Origin: Kiritimatiellia bacterium
Lineage (GTDB): Bacteria > Verrucomicrobiota > Kiritimatiellia > JAQICX01
Length of the DNA stretch: 59,404 nt
Direction: 5' to 3'
Assembly (NCBI GenBank): GCA_027858345.1
Contig: JAQICX010000175.1
Location: 1-59,404, forward strand
Part shown: piece after piece, positions 45,829-54,937 of the stretch
How the letters are laid out: every line of letters begins with the position of its first letter
Numbering within the stretch: position 1 is the first letter of the stretch
Program-made: the position numbers and the translations under genes
Notes under the pieces: model-generated
Told to the model about the DNA's origin: nothing
The model's database searches: none
What the model saw: the letters and a program-made list of their open reading frames with translations, nothing else

Positions 45829-48666
45829 ATGAAAGCAAATATACCATTTTTAGAAGATACAGATATACTTATTTTGGGAACAACATCCGCAGCAGTTTCA
45901 GCAGCACTTACAGCTCGTAAAGCTGGTAAGAGAGTTACTTGTGTGAGTTCCTTCACCTATCCAGGAGAAGACATATGCTCAACAATGAATTATTACAACT
46001 GGGGCAGTTGTGAAATTGAAGCACCATTTGCCAAAGATGTTTTCAAGGTAAGAAACGAGCAGGAACCATTGGCAACTCCAATGGAAGTTAAATTGGCACT
46101 CGAAACGCCAATGCTTGAAGCTGATGTTCGCATTCTTTACATGAGTTATCCAGTTGCACTTTTAAGAGACACCAAAGGTCAACCTGCTGGAGCTGTTATT
46201 GCAAACCGTTCAGGATTTCAGGCAATTCGTGCAAGTGTGATTATTGATGCAACATCTAGGGCTCAACTTGCAAGACTTGCGGATGAAGCAACTTTTGCTG
46301 AGTTTGCACCTATGAAATATCCTTGTTCACGTACTGCTGCCGGCAATCAAGCTGCGGATATTGCTAGAATTCCAGGCAAACGTGCACCATCTTTCTTCAA
46401 AGAAGGTTACCGAGATCTGATTCCATACACATGGACACCTAAATTGTTTTTTGCAGGAGTTACCCCAAGTGACTTTGGGACTACTGACGTGCAGGCAAGA
46501 CTGCTATCATGGTATCCAGGACAACTTATTTCATCTGACACTTTGAATGTTAAGTTTAAAGACAAACTGATCACAAAAAAGACACAAAAGAGTACTGACA
46601 TTGAAAATTTTAATTTGAAAGCATTACAATGTGGCTCATCATCACTATTTGTCTTAAGTCAGATGGCTGATGTTATAGGGGATGCAGTAACGCTTTTTGA
46701 AGATCCATGTGCGGCAATGGTTCTTGGTCAGAAACTTGGTGATTTTGCGGTAGAACTAGCAAAAGAGGTTTCTCAGGATGTTACAGTTGTACAAAACAGT
46801 GCTGTTATCAAGGGACTTGATGTTGTCAAAAAGAACAAGTGGTTCAGGGCAACTGAAAATGAAACTGTTGACATGGATTTGAACAAGCTGCCTATCATTG
46901 GTGAGTATGATGTTGTGGTGGTTGGAGGCGGAACAGCCGGTGCACCTGCGGGTATTGCCGCAGGACGTGCTGAAGCAAAAACACTTATACTTGAGTACAC
47001 ATCTTCTCTTGGAGGTGTCAGCACTGAAGGCAGAATTGCAAGCTATTATCATGGAAATCGTTGTGGTTTCACAAATGAGATTGGTGCCGGCACCCATGAT
47101 CTTGGTGCAAATCCTCAATATGAACCTAATTCCCATACGTGGAATACTGAATGGAAAAAGCATTGGTACCTGCGTGCTGCAGATGAGGCTGGAGTTGACA
47201 TTTGGTTTAACTCACTTGTTCCCGCCGCCTCAATTGATAACAACAAGGTTTGCGGTGTTGTTGTTGCCACTCCGTATGGATATGGTCTTGTTAAAGCAAA
47301 AAGTGTTGTTGACTGCACTGGTAATTCAGATGTTGTTGCTGCCGCAGGTGGTGCTGTTGTAAACATTGAAAAAGAGCATATTGCAGTTCAAGGAACCGGG
47401 TTGTCTCCATATAATCCAGGATGGCACTATCAGAATACAGACTACACCTTTATTGATGATACAGACATCGTGGATATTAGCCGTGCGTTCTCTGTGGCCA
47501 GAAAAAAAATGGAAGAGTGCTTTGACATGTCTCAGATTGTTAACTCAAGACAGCGTCAACAAATTGTTGGTGAAATTTCAATGGATCCACTGGATTTTCT
47601 TGCTAATAGAACTTTCCCTGACACAATAACAACTGCAAGCAGTAATTTTGATACACATGGGTTCACAATTCATCCTGTGTTTATGGCAAAGGCACCAAAC
47701 CATGATGAATTGATGGCACATGTGCCATTTAGATGTCTACTGCCTGTTGGACTTGAGGGAATTATGTCAACCGGTCTAGGAGTATGCTCACACAGAGATG
47801 CCCTACCAGTAATCAGAATGCAGCCTGATGTCCAGAATCAGGGATATGCAGCCGGACGTGCAGCTGCAATGAGTGCACAAGCTAACTGTGGTCTACGAAA
47901 AATCGATATGAAAGAACTTCAGAAACACTTGATTGAGAAAAAGATTCTTGAGCCCGAAGTACTTGATCATAAGGATTCATTCCCTCTATCTGATGATGTT
48001 GTTGTGGATGCTGTAGCAAATGGCACGGATAGTTATCTTGGACTTGCAGTTATGTTTGGAAACAAAGAGCGAAGCTTGCCACTCCTCAAAAAAGCTTTTG
48101 AAGATGCTGATGCCGGTGCAAAGATTCGTTATGCTCACATCATAGGAATTATGAGTGATTCAACGGGTGCAGAAGAACTAGCAGAATATCTTGATAGCCA
48201 GGACTGGGATGAAGGTTGGAACTATCGTGGCATGGGGCAGTTTGGTTTCAGTCTTAGTGATATTGACACAAAACTTATTGCCCTTGGACGTTCAGGAAGT
48301 ACAAAAGCTAAAGAAACTCTTCTTAAAAAACTTGCAACACTATCAGCTGAAAGTGACTTTTCACATCTGAGAGCAATAACTCTGGCATTTGAAGCACAAC
48401 CTGATGCTGATGCTGTGGAAGGTTTAACAAAAATTCTTGAAAACTTGAAGCCATGTGCACAAAGCAATGTTGCAATGAATGTTAAGAACACATCAAAAAA
48501 CTGGTGCGAAACCAATGAGCGTAACAATGAATTAAAAGAGCTTATTGTTGCTCGTGCCCTACTTGCTTGCAGCGATCCAAAAGGTGCTGCAAAGGATGTT
48601 CTCAAACAATATTCCAAAGATCTTCACGGACACTATGCTAGGCACGCAAAGGCTTTGCTGGCGTAG
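45829..48666 (+). CDS. FAD-dependent oxidoreductase with two tandem FAD domains and C-terminal helical repeats
   Basis: The 945-residue protein has two Rossmann dinucleotide sites. The second, VVVVGGGTAGAPAGIAAGR near 361-379, is intact and matches the FAD_oxidored family (PF12831). The first, ILILGTTSAAVSAALTARKA near 13-32, has the same outline but lacks the glycines, so it probably no longer binds FAD. Residues from about 730 to 945 are helical with units such as AKIRYAHIIGIM and AEELAEYLDS, resembling HEAT-like repeats. The family is frequent in Lentisphaerota and Planctomycetes near sugar genes, but substrates are unknown; no signal peptide is visible. It is divergent from the GH94 phosphorylase. 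AAGGAAG provides the ribosome binding site. Confidence 0.85.
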   Translation: MKANIPFLEDTDILILGTTSAAVSAALTARKAGKRVTCVSSFTYPGEDICSTMNYYNWGSCEIEAPFAKDVFKVRNEQEPLATPMEVKLALETPMLEADVRILYMSYPVALLRDTKGQPAGAVIANRSGFQAIRASVIIDATSRAQLARLADEATFAEFAPMKYPCSRTAAGNQAADIARIPGKRAPSFFKEGYRDLIPYTWTPKLFFAGVTPSDFGTTDVQARLLSWYPGQLISSDTLNVKFKDKLITKKTQKSTDIENFNLKALQCGSSSLFVLSQMADVIGDAVTLFEDPCAAMVLGQKLGDFAVELAKEVSQDVTVVQNSAVIKGLDVVKKNKWFRATENETVDMDLNKLPIIGEYDVVVVGGGTAGAPAGIAAGRAEAKTLILEYTSSLGGVSTEGRIASYYHGNRCGFTNEIGAGTHDLGANPQYEPNSHTWNTEWKKHWYLRAADEAGVDIWFNSLVPAASIDNNKVCGVVVATPYGYGLVKAKSVVDCTGNSDVVAAAGGAVVNIEKEHIAVQGTGLSPYNPGWHYQNTDYTFIDDTDIVDISRAFSVARKKMEECFDMSQIVNSRQRQQIVGEISMDPLDFLANRTFPDTITTASSNFDTHGFTIHPVFMAKAPNHDELMAHVPFRCLLPVGLEGIMSTGLGVCSHRDALPVIRMQPDVQNQGYAAGRAAAMSAQANCGLRKIDMKELQKHLIEKKILEPEVLDHKDSFPLSDDVVVDAVANGTDSYLGLAVMFGNKERSLPLLKKAFEDADAGAKIRYAHIIGIMSDSTGAEELAEYLDSQDWDEGWNYRGMGQFGFSLSDIDTKLIALGRSGSTKAKETLLKKLATLSAESDFSHLRAITLAFEAQPDADAVEGLTKILENLKPCAQSNVAMNVKNTSKNWCETNERNNELKELIVARALLACSDPKGAAKDVLKQYSKDLHGHYARHAKALLA

Positions 48667-48822
48667 CTCACTTCGTGAGCGTGATAAGTGCTAGGTAATA
48701 AGTGGGACGGACTGGGGAAAAGAAATATCCAATATCCAACACGGACCGCCGAAGGCAGAGGGTGGAGCCTGTCGACAGCAGTGAAGCGTAGCGTAACGGC
48801 AATACCCAATAAAGAAGTATGT

Positions 48823-48890
48823 ACCCCTCCCACCTCGCAGGCGAGGTGACCTCCCCTAAAAGCGGGAGGAGTTTTGGCGGACTAAGGTTA
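48823..48890. repeat. ACCCCTCCC repeat, copy 3
   Basis: Same order as the 22141 copy: ACCCCTCCC, CACCTCGCAGGCGAGGTG, ACCTCCCCT, GGGAGGAG, CGGACTAAGG. The two copies differ by only a few bases. Confidence 0.8.
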
Positions 48891-48968
48891 AATTGATGTG
48901 CCAACGGCACATGTCATGAGAAGCCTTGTATGATACGTTTTAACCTAATTAATGCATAAAAAGGTCTT

Positions 48969-49056
48969 GCCTAGGGTGAGCGTAGCGTAACCCTAGGTTT
49001 ACAAACAAATATAAAAGATTCCTGCTCACGGCAGTGTGTTTCGTAATGAAATGAAG
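48969..49056 (+). repeat. 88-bp CCTAGGGT repeat, copy 1
   Basis: It opens with the stem CCTAGGGT/ACCCTAGG around GAGCGTAGCGTA, then AATATAAAA and CCTGCTCACGGCAGTG. It matches 55188-55275 in the same orientation at about 80 of 88 positions. Confidence 0.85.
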
Positions 49057-49150
49057 AAAATATATTGGATGTTTTATAGATATCAAAGGTGTTTTTATCA
49101 ATCCGTGTATATCTGTGTTAATCCGTGGCTAAGAGTAAAAAGGTAAACTA

Positions 49151-49783
49151 ATGAAATTGGATGTAAAAGATTTGGGTCATATGGATTATCAAAGTGCATT
49201 AGATATGCAATTTGAACTTCTTGAAAAACGCCAAAACAACTTAATACCTGACACACTCATCTTAGTTGAACATCCTCCAACAATAACACTTGGCAGAAGA
49301 GCTGTTGAAGCAGATATCCTTGCCGACGAAAACTTTTTAAAAGAGACGGGTGTTGAAATCTGCAGAATAAATCGTGGAGGTGAAGTCACATATCATGGAC
49401 CTGGACAGATTGTGGGATATCTGATATTTGATCTTAAAAATTTCAATCGTGACATTCGAGCTTTTGTAAGTAATATTGAAGAGGCAATCATTCAGGTCTT
49501 AGAAGAAGAGTTTAATATTGTCGGCGAACGCAATCCTTTGAATAACGGGGTATGGGTTGGTCCAAAGAAAATTACTGCCATTGGGATTGGGATTAAACAG
49601 TGGGTTACAATGCATGGGTTTGCGTTTAACATCAACACCAACCTTGAGCATTTCAAGTGGATTGTTCCCTGTGGAATGAAAAACACTGAAATGACTTCTC
49701 TTGAACAGATTACAGGCAAACAGCACGATTTGGAAACCATCAAGCCCAAAATCATTGCAAAGATCAGGCAGATTTTTGAATAG
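49151..49783 (+). CDS. lipB: Octanoyl-[acyl-carrier-protein]:protein N-octanoyltransferase (lipoyl(octanoyl) transferase)
   Basis: The 210-residue cytoplasmic enzyme transfers octanoate from ACP to lipoyl domains, the first step of lipoate assembly. RGGEVTYHGPGQ at 75-86 is the family signature. The catalytic lysine K140 lies in PKKITAIGI, and the acyl-accepting C174 in VPCGMKNTEMTSL. All are intact and the length is normal. No lipA is adjacent. Element A copy 2 begins 13 bp after the stop codon and runs into the leader of the next gene, so this gene and the next operon may share read-through through the element. Confidence 0.95.
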   Translation: MKLDVKDLGHMDYQSALDMQFELLEKRQNNLIPDTLILVEHPPTITLGRRAVEADILADENFLKETGVEICRINRGGEVTYHGPGQIVGYLIFDLKNFNRDIRAFVSNIEEAIIQVLEEEFNIVGERNPLNNGVWVGPKKITAIGIGIKQWVTMHGFAFNINTNLEHFKWIVPCGMKNTEMTSLEQITGKQHDLETIKPKIIAKIRQIFE

Positions 49784-49796
49784 GTACTGTCAAAAA

Positions 49797-50034
49797 TTGT
49801 ATGAAAACATAATTCCGCTCATAGAGCGGACGCTACAACTGGATGCAATACAAAATAAGCCTATATTGATTATTAAGGCTTAAAATACCGTTAGCTGTTG
49901 TAGTGTCGGTTTTGCCGCCTGTGCGTAGCACGCAGACAGGTGAACCGAAAGAAAAGGGGGGACAAGGCTAAATAGTCTGTATCTCATTGATTTAAAACTA
50001 AATAGGGCTGAAAAGAGTATTAAACTTTTGACAA
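49797..50034 (+). mobile_element. MITE-like element A, copy 2
   Basis: It begins CTGTCAAAA (49797-49805) and ends TTTTGACAA (50026-50034). It is the shorter relative of 4617-4941, in the opposite orientation. It carries a CCTGTGCGTAGCACGCAGACAGG-like hairpin near 49918-49941 where copy 1 has a different module. Its end is 26 bp before the start codon of the Gfo/Idh gene. Confidence 0.75.
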
Positions 50035-50060
50035 AAACAAACATGCTAATAGGAAAAAAT

Positions 50061-51242
50061 ATGAAGAAAATTAGAATTGGAGTTATAGGAGCTTGCGGCA
50101 GAGGTAGCTTGGCTAGATTCTGTCATAACATTGAAGATGGTATTGAATTGGTTGCAGGGGCTGATATCTATGAAGATAAGTTAGCACGATTTGTATCTGA
50201 AATGAAAGAAAAATTTGACTATGAACCAGCGGTATATCTTGACTATAAGGGAATGATCCAAAAAGAGAATCTTGATGGTGTTTTTGTAACCTCGCCAGAC
50301 TGGTGTCATGAAGAACAAGCATGTTATGCACTGAACAATAAAGTGGCAGTCTATCTTGAAAAACCAATTGCAATAACAACTGAAGGGGCTGATCGAATTT
50401 TGCAGGCAGCATATGAAAATAAAACCAAACTAATGCTTGGTCACAATATGCGATATATGAATTTTACTCGTAAAATGAAGAAAATTATTGATAGTGGTGA
50501 AATTGGTGAAGTTAAGGCAATATGGTGTCGTCACTTTATCAATTATGGTGGTGATGCATATTTTAGAGATTGGCATGCAGATCGAAGCAAGTCTACGGGA
50601 CTACTTTTGCAGAAAGGTGCTCATGACATCGATGTTATTCACTGGCTGGCTGGTGCCTTTTCAGAGCGAGTAACAGCTTTTGGCTCCCTATCCGTCTATG
50701 GTGATCTACCACGTAGAGATACTGATGATGATGGCAAGGTTGATGTTTCATTCAACAATGACCATTGGCCTCCTTTAGAACAAAAAGACTTTAATCCTAT
50801 CATTGACATTGAAGATCAAAACATGATGCTCATGCAGCTATCAAATGGTGTTCAGGCATCATACATGCAGTGTCACTTTTCTCCTGATGCCTGCCGAAAC
50901 TATACAATCATTGGAACCAAGGGAAGAATTGAAAACTATGGCGAAAATGATGGACAAATCCAAGTATGGAAAACCAGAAAAGGATTTGACATGACTGGAG
51001 ATGAAACATATGATCTGACCGCTGAAGGTGGCGGACACGGTGGGTCAGACACACTCATAGCCAAAAACTTTGTTGAAATTCTGAAAGGTAGCACATCAAC
51101 AGACAGCACGCCTCAAGCTGCTCGATACAGCGTTGCAGCAGGTTGCCTGGCAACTGAATCTCTTCGCCATGGTGGAACGCCTTTTGAAGTTCCAAAACTT
51201 CCAACTGAACTTGAAAACCATTGTTTTGCTGACAACAAATAA
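50061..51242 (+). CDS. Gfo/Idh/MocA family oxidoreductase (first of pair)
   Basis: The 393-residue protein has an N-terminal NAD(P) Rossmann domain starting IRIGVIGACGRGS and the family EKP motif (LEKPIAITTEGADRIL), where the lysine is catalytic. The C-terminal half has HDIDVIHWL, with the conserved histidine. It oxidises or reduces a hydroxyl of a sugar or cyclitol in the cytoplasm; the substrate is unknown. I took the ATG at 50061, just after AGGAAAAAAT; an earlier in-frame ATG at 50043 and a TTG at 50028 lack such a site. It begins a probable operon: the kinase follows after 16 bp. Confidence 0.9.
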   Translation: MKKIRIGVIGACGRGSLARFCHNIEDGIELVAGADIYEDKLARFVSEMKEKFDYEPAVYLDYKGMIQKENLDGVFVTSPDWCHEEQACYALNNKVAVYLEKPIAITTEGADRILQAAYENKTKLMLGHNMRYMNFTRKMKKIIDSGEIGEVKAIWCRHFINYGGDAYFRDWHADRSKSTGLLLQKGAHDIDVIHWLAGAFSERVTAFGSLSVYGDLPRRDTDDDGKVDVSFNNDHWPPLEQKDFNPIIDIEDQNMMLMQLSNGVQASYMQCHFSPDACRNYTIIGTKGRIENYGENDGQIQVWKTRKGFDMTGDETYDLTAEGGGHGGSDTLIAKNFVEILKGSTSTDSTPQAARYSVAAGCLATESLRHGGTPFEVPKLPTELENHCFADNK

Positions 51243-51258
51243 ATTCTAAAAAACAACC

Positions 51259-52356
51259 ATGACAACACAGACAGAAATAAAAGATATTGGTGATCAATTT
51301 AATATTGAGGGAGAATTTGTATCTTCAGCACCGCTTGGTAACGGTCACATAAATCAGACACTGCTGGTAACTTATCTGAATAAGTCAGGCAAAAAAAAAT
51401 ATGTCTTTCAGAAAATAAATCATGTGGTATTCAAAGAACCAATGAAACTTATGGAAAACTACTCTAGAGTCAGCAGCCATTTAAGAGCGTGCATTGATAA
51501 AGATGAAACGCAAAATGAACGAAGAAATCTCGATGTTGTTTTAACTAAGCTTGGGGAAGCGTGTTATCACAACCTTGAGGACGGCTCATTCTGGAGATGT
51601 TATAATTATATTGAGGGAGCAGAAACCTATGATGTTGCAGAAAATACAAATCAAGCATACGAAGCTGCAACAACTTTTGCTCAGTTTTTAAAACTTGTTA
51701 AAGATCTACCAGGTGGACGCCTGCATGAAACTATACCAAACTTTCATAACACTCCAGCAAGAATGGATGCTCTTAAAAAAGCTATTCAACAAGATCCCTG
51801 CGATAGATTAAAACTTGTTAAGGATGAAGTGCGATTTGCTCTTGATAGAGAAAAAGAGGCGGGAACATTTATAAAGTTATTGCAGGAAGGAAAATTGACT
51901 GAACTGATAACTCATAACGACACAAAAATAAACAATGTTCTTCTTGACTGCAAAACCGGCAAAGGAGTTTGTGTTATCGATTTGGATACAGTTATGCCTG
52001 GTCTTATTCATTATGATTTTGGCGACATGATTCGCAGTGGTGCAGCATCGGCCAAGGAAAACTCAAAAGATTTATCCATTGTATATATGAAATTTGATAT
52101 GTACAGTGCAATACTACATGGATTCCTAGAGGAAGCTGATGAGTTCTTAACACCTCTTGATAAAGAACTACTACCTCTAAGTGCCAAAATTATAACGCTG
52201 GAAATCGGCACAAGGTTTTTAACAGATTATCTGCTTGGTGATAAATACTTTAAAACTCACCATGCCGATGAAAATCGTGATAGAACAAGAATGCAGTTTA
52301 AAATGGTAAGCTCAATGGAAGAACAATTTGTAAAAATGCAAAATGAATTAAAATAA
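51259..52356 (+). CDS. APH-fold sugar kinase, N-acetylhexosamine 1-kinase-like
   Basis: The 365-residue protein belongs to the aminoglycoside phosphotransferase superfamily. It has a glycine-containing nucleotide loop LGNGHINQT near 26-34, the catalytic loop ITHNDTKINNVLLD near 216-229 with catalytic D220, and the metal aspartate in VIDLDTVMPGLIHYDFGD near 239-256. These strings are close to bifidobacterial NahK, which phosphorylates GlcNAc/GalNAc at C1. It is therefore probably an anomeric sugar kinase working with the two flanking Gfo/Idh dehydrogenases. A drug-resistance role is unlikely. A single element A-type end (CTGTCAAAA at 52360) follows the stop. Confidence 0.85.
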   Translation: MTTQTEIKDIGDQFNIEGEFVSSAPLGNGHINQTLLVTYLNKSGKKKYVFQKINHVVFKEPMKLMENYSRVSSHLRACIDKDETQNERRNLDVVLTKLGEACYHNLEDGSFWRCYNYIEGAETYDVAENTNQAYEAATTFAQFLKLVKDLPGGRLHETIPNFHNTPARMDALKKAIQQDPCDRLKLVKDEVRFALDREKEAGTFIKLLQEGKLTELITHNDTKINNVLLDCKTGKGVCVIDLDTVMPGLIHYDFGDMIRSGAASAKENSKDLSIVYMKFDMYSAILHGFLEEADEFLTPLDKELLPLSAKIITLEIGTRFLTDYLLGDKYFKTHHADENRDRTRMQFKMVSSMEEQFVKMQNELK

Positions 52357-52773
52357 GTACTGTCAAAAGTTTTGTGGAAAATATTATTACGCCCTGAAAG
52401 GGCAATTTATATCACCCCTAGGCAACGCCTAATAAAAACTATAAAAATAACACAACAGAATGGCGGGCTGAAAGCCCAACTTAAAATAGCCCTAGGCAAC
52501 GCCTAAATAAAAACTATAAAAATAACACAACAGAATGGCGGGCTGAAAGCCCAACTTAAAATAGCCCTAGGCAACGCCTAGGGTAAATAAAGGCAAAGTT
52601 TAACGTGCGCCCTGTAAGGGCAGCTTAATAAATATAAAGTTTAGTTGCCCTTACAGGGCGAGTGTGGATGATGTTTTGAAACCACAGGGCGTTGCCCTGG
52701 GCTAGTATAACTTGCCCTTTCAGGGCGTTAGCAAACGGAAATAAGACGATAAATAATTATGAAGGAAAATAAA
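52357..52773. repeat. Tandem 74/75-bp repeat and GCCCT hairpins inside the sugar operon
   Basis: No gene lies here. Units starting CCTAGGCAACGCCTA at 52417, 52491 and (partial) 52566 include GGCGGGCTGAAAGCCC and differ by one base in length. Around them are hairpins GCCCTGAAAGGGC, GCCCTGTAAGGGC, GCCCTTACAGGGC and GCCCTTTCAGGGC. The stems CCTAGGC/GCCTAGG are perfect in the last unit. If the operon is continuous, this RNA is highly structured between the kinase and the second dehydrogenase. Confidence 0.85.
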
Positions 52774-53916
52774 ATGACAGATAAAAAAATAGGCGTTGCC
52801 GTTATCGGCACAGGAAGCAGAGCATATTACGTTGTAAAAAATCTTCTTAATGATTCTCATGAAAATGTTGAAATTAAAAGGGTTTTTGATCCAGACAAAA
52901 AAGTTGCCGAAGAGAGTGTTGAATATTGGGGTAATACAGCGGTTATCTGTGACGACTACCAAAGTGCAATTGACTCTGATGATGTTGACTGGGTAATGGT
53001 GTTCTCGCCAAATGTCTATCACTGCGAACATGTATGCCACGCTTTTGATTGTGGCAAAAATGTATTTTCCGAAAAGCCTCTTGCAACTTCAATTGAGGAC
53101 TGCCAGAAAATCTACAAAAAACACGTGGCAAGTGGAAAACTTTTTGCAACTGGGTTCGTTCTTCGCTATGCACCCATTTATCAGAAAGTTAAAGAACTGC
53201 TTGATGAGAAATATATTGGCGACATCATAAGTATTGATGCAAATGAAAACATTGCCCCTAGTCATGGTGCATACATTATGCAGAACTGGCGAAGACGAAA
53301 GGAATTGGCAGGTCCTCACATTCTAGAAAAATGTGCTCATGATTTAGACCTTCTAAACTGGTTCGTAGGTTCTCTACCATCAAAAGTTGCATCATTTGGT
53401 GGACTAGACTTCTTTGTTCCTGAAAACAACCATTTTATGGATAAGTTTAAAAAGGATAATGGCGAAACAATTTTTGGTGGTTGGAAAGATCCTCATAAGG
53501 TATCCACACCTTTTAAATCAGACAAAACCCTTATGGATAACCAAGTTGCAATCATTCAGTATCGCAATAATGTTCGTGTGATGTTTCAGGCAACAATGTC
53601 AAATGCAATACCTGAGCGTAGAATGTATTTCAGCGGAACAGAAGGCACAATTATTGCTGAACTCTATTCGTCAACTTTGAAATATAAGAGACATGGAGAA
53701 AATGAGATTCTCATCACATTTGGTGGCGACGGACATGGCGGCGGTGATTCTTTTATTATGAAAGAGTTATATAAATCAATGGCAGAAGAGATGGAACCAG
53801 CATCAAGTGGAAATGAAGCTCTCGAAAGTTCAGTGCTGGCAATGGCAATTGATGAAGCCGCAGTGAACAATACAATCGTTGATTTGGAACCAATATGGAA
53901 AACCATGGAGAGATAA
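52774..53916 (+). CDS. Gfo/Idh/MocA family oxidoreductase (second of pair)
   Basis: The 380-residue protein starts with the Rossmann motif VAVIGTGSRAYYVV. It has SEKPLATSIEDC with the EKP lysine, GFVLRYAPIY, and EKCAHDLDLLNWF with the conserved histidine. It is clearly different from the first Gfo/Idh protein of the unit, so it is not a recent duplicate. An inositol- or amino-sugar-type dehydrogenase is likely. The ATG at 52774 has AAGGA seven bases upstream; the ATG five codons earlier has none. Whether it is transcribed with the kinase across the 417-bp repeat block is uncertain. Confidence 0.9.
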   Translation: MTDKKIGVAVIGTGSRAYYVVKNLLNDSHENVEIKRVFDPDKKVAEESVEYWGNTAVICDDYQSAIDSDDVDWVMVFSPNVYHCEHVCHAFDCGKNVFSEKPLATSIEDCQKIYKKHVASGKLFATGFVLRYAPIYQKVKELLDEKYIGDIISIDANENIAPSHGAYIMQNWRRRKELAGPHILEKCAHDLDLLNWFVGSLPSKVASFGGLDFFVPENNHFMDKFKKDNGETIFGGWKDPHKVSTPFKSDKTLMDNQVAIIQYRNNVRVMFQATMSNAIPERRMYFSGTEGTIIAELYSSTLKYKRHGENEILITFGGDGHGGGDSFIMKELYKSMAEEMEPASSGNEALESSVLAMAIDEAAVNNTIVDLEPIWKTMER

Positions 53917-54370
53917 GAAAACTCAGTTTTTGGTTGCAGGTTCTTTTCTTCTTAGCCATCCGCCTTCGCAGTTCCTGCCTACGGCGTGACAGGCTAACAC
54001 AGATTTCACGGATAAAGACAAAGAATTTTATCGCACAGAGGCATCCGCCATTTTGGACTTTCGCAGTTGCTACGGCGCGACAAGACGGCGCGGCAAGAAT
54101 GGAGCGAGTATACGATTTGGAAAGCTAGCGGACGAGATCGTTCCCCTAGCTCCGCTAGTCATGCGTCGAAAGGCAAGTCGCCGTCTTGTCCGCCAAAACT
54201 CCTCCCCGGCTAGCTCGCTAGTCCCGCAAAGCGGGAGGAGGTGGCGAGCAACGCGAGACGGAGGGGGCCTTCATTCATCATTGGATGTTGAACGGCTAAC
54301 TTGTTAGTCCCGGTCTGCGGGATTGGACGTTCTAAACTCTTTCTTCCAACTTCCCACTTCCTACCTATCA

Positions 54371-54403
54371 CTTAGCACTGCTGGCTTTGCCAGCAGTGCT
54401 AAG
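54371..54403. repeat. Perfect 15-bp stem-loop
   Basis: CTTAGCACTGCTGGC, loop TTT, GCCAGCAGTGCTAAG. The stem extends an ACTTAGC heptamer array. A related weaker form, GCCAGCTTTGCTGGC, is at 14491-14505. Confidence 0.85.
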
Positions 54404-54664
54404 TGCTAAGTTTCTCTGCGAGGCTTGGAATTCGCTTCTCTCCAATATCAATGCAAGGCCTAATGGCAACACATTCTTTTAATTTTTCGTGTTTTTTCGT
54501 GCGTAGGCCATTCACTTCGTTCATTGCTCTTTTCTACTTTTCTTATTAGAGAAAAAAGCCTCTCTGCGACTTCGTCTTGAGTGCGTGGTTAAAAATCTTC
54601 TCTTCTTTGTGGCTTTTGTGCCTCTTTGTGGCTGAAAATTTTCTTTGCATCATTCACAATCCCT

Positions 54665-54937
54665 AGTTTTTCGGTTGCGAATGTGAACATGCATTTGGGG
54701 CAATAAAATCAGGGAGTGAGTTCTTTAAATCTTCATTTTAGGGTGATGAAGTTGAAAAAAACATTTTAAAGGCGGGGTGATCACTCTTCGCTTTGCAAGC
54801 TACGCCTAACACAGAGCACCTTGAAGGAAAACCCTACAAACTACTTGCAAATCAACAGTTTAACTTTGGTTTCAGTATTAGCACCTGTAGGGTCGGGGTC
54901 CGTGACCCCGCCGAAAAGGGCATTCAACCGAAAAATC
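54665..54937. mobile_element. MITE-like element B, copy 4
   Basis: It begins AGTTTTTCGGTTG and ends TTCAACCGAAAAATC. It follows copy 2 (11710-11940) motif by motif: AACATGCATTT, CAATAAAAT, AAGGCGGGGTGA, CCCTACAAA, GGGTCGGGGTCCGTGACC and AAAAGGGCATTCAACCG. It is longer because of an inserted segment near 54782-54825 containing TTCGCTTTGCAAGCTACGCC. Confidence 0.7.

Larger units (their letters stand above)
48667..49150. other. 484-bp gap of repeats before lipB
   Basis: No gene is supported. It holds a 7-bp AATATCC/ACTTATC-like stretch near 48681-48745, an ACCCCTCCC repeat (48823-48890), the 88-bp CCTAGGGT repeat (48969-49056), and near 49100 the string TCCGTGTATATCTGTG and TTAATCCGTGGCTAA, related to segments at 54000 and 59085. 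AAGGTAAACTA precedes lipB. Confidence 0.7.

Noticed and set aside
51259-52356. Aminoglycoside resistance phosphotransferase
   Set aside because: The fold is shared, but THNDTK and IDLDTVMPGL strings and operon context fit an N-acetylhexosamine 1-kinase-like enzyme.
52417-52583. CRISPR array
   Set aside because: The spaced 74/75-bp repeats are nearly identical along the entire unit, so there are no variable spacers, and no cas genes are present.
54053-54307. Small rightward open frame of 84 codons
   Set aside because: It lies wholly in repeat modules, has no ribosome binding site, and its arginine- and serine-rich translation looks like a by-product of GC hairpins.
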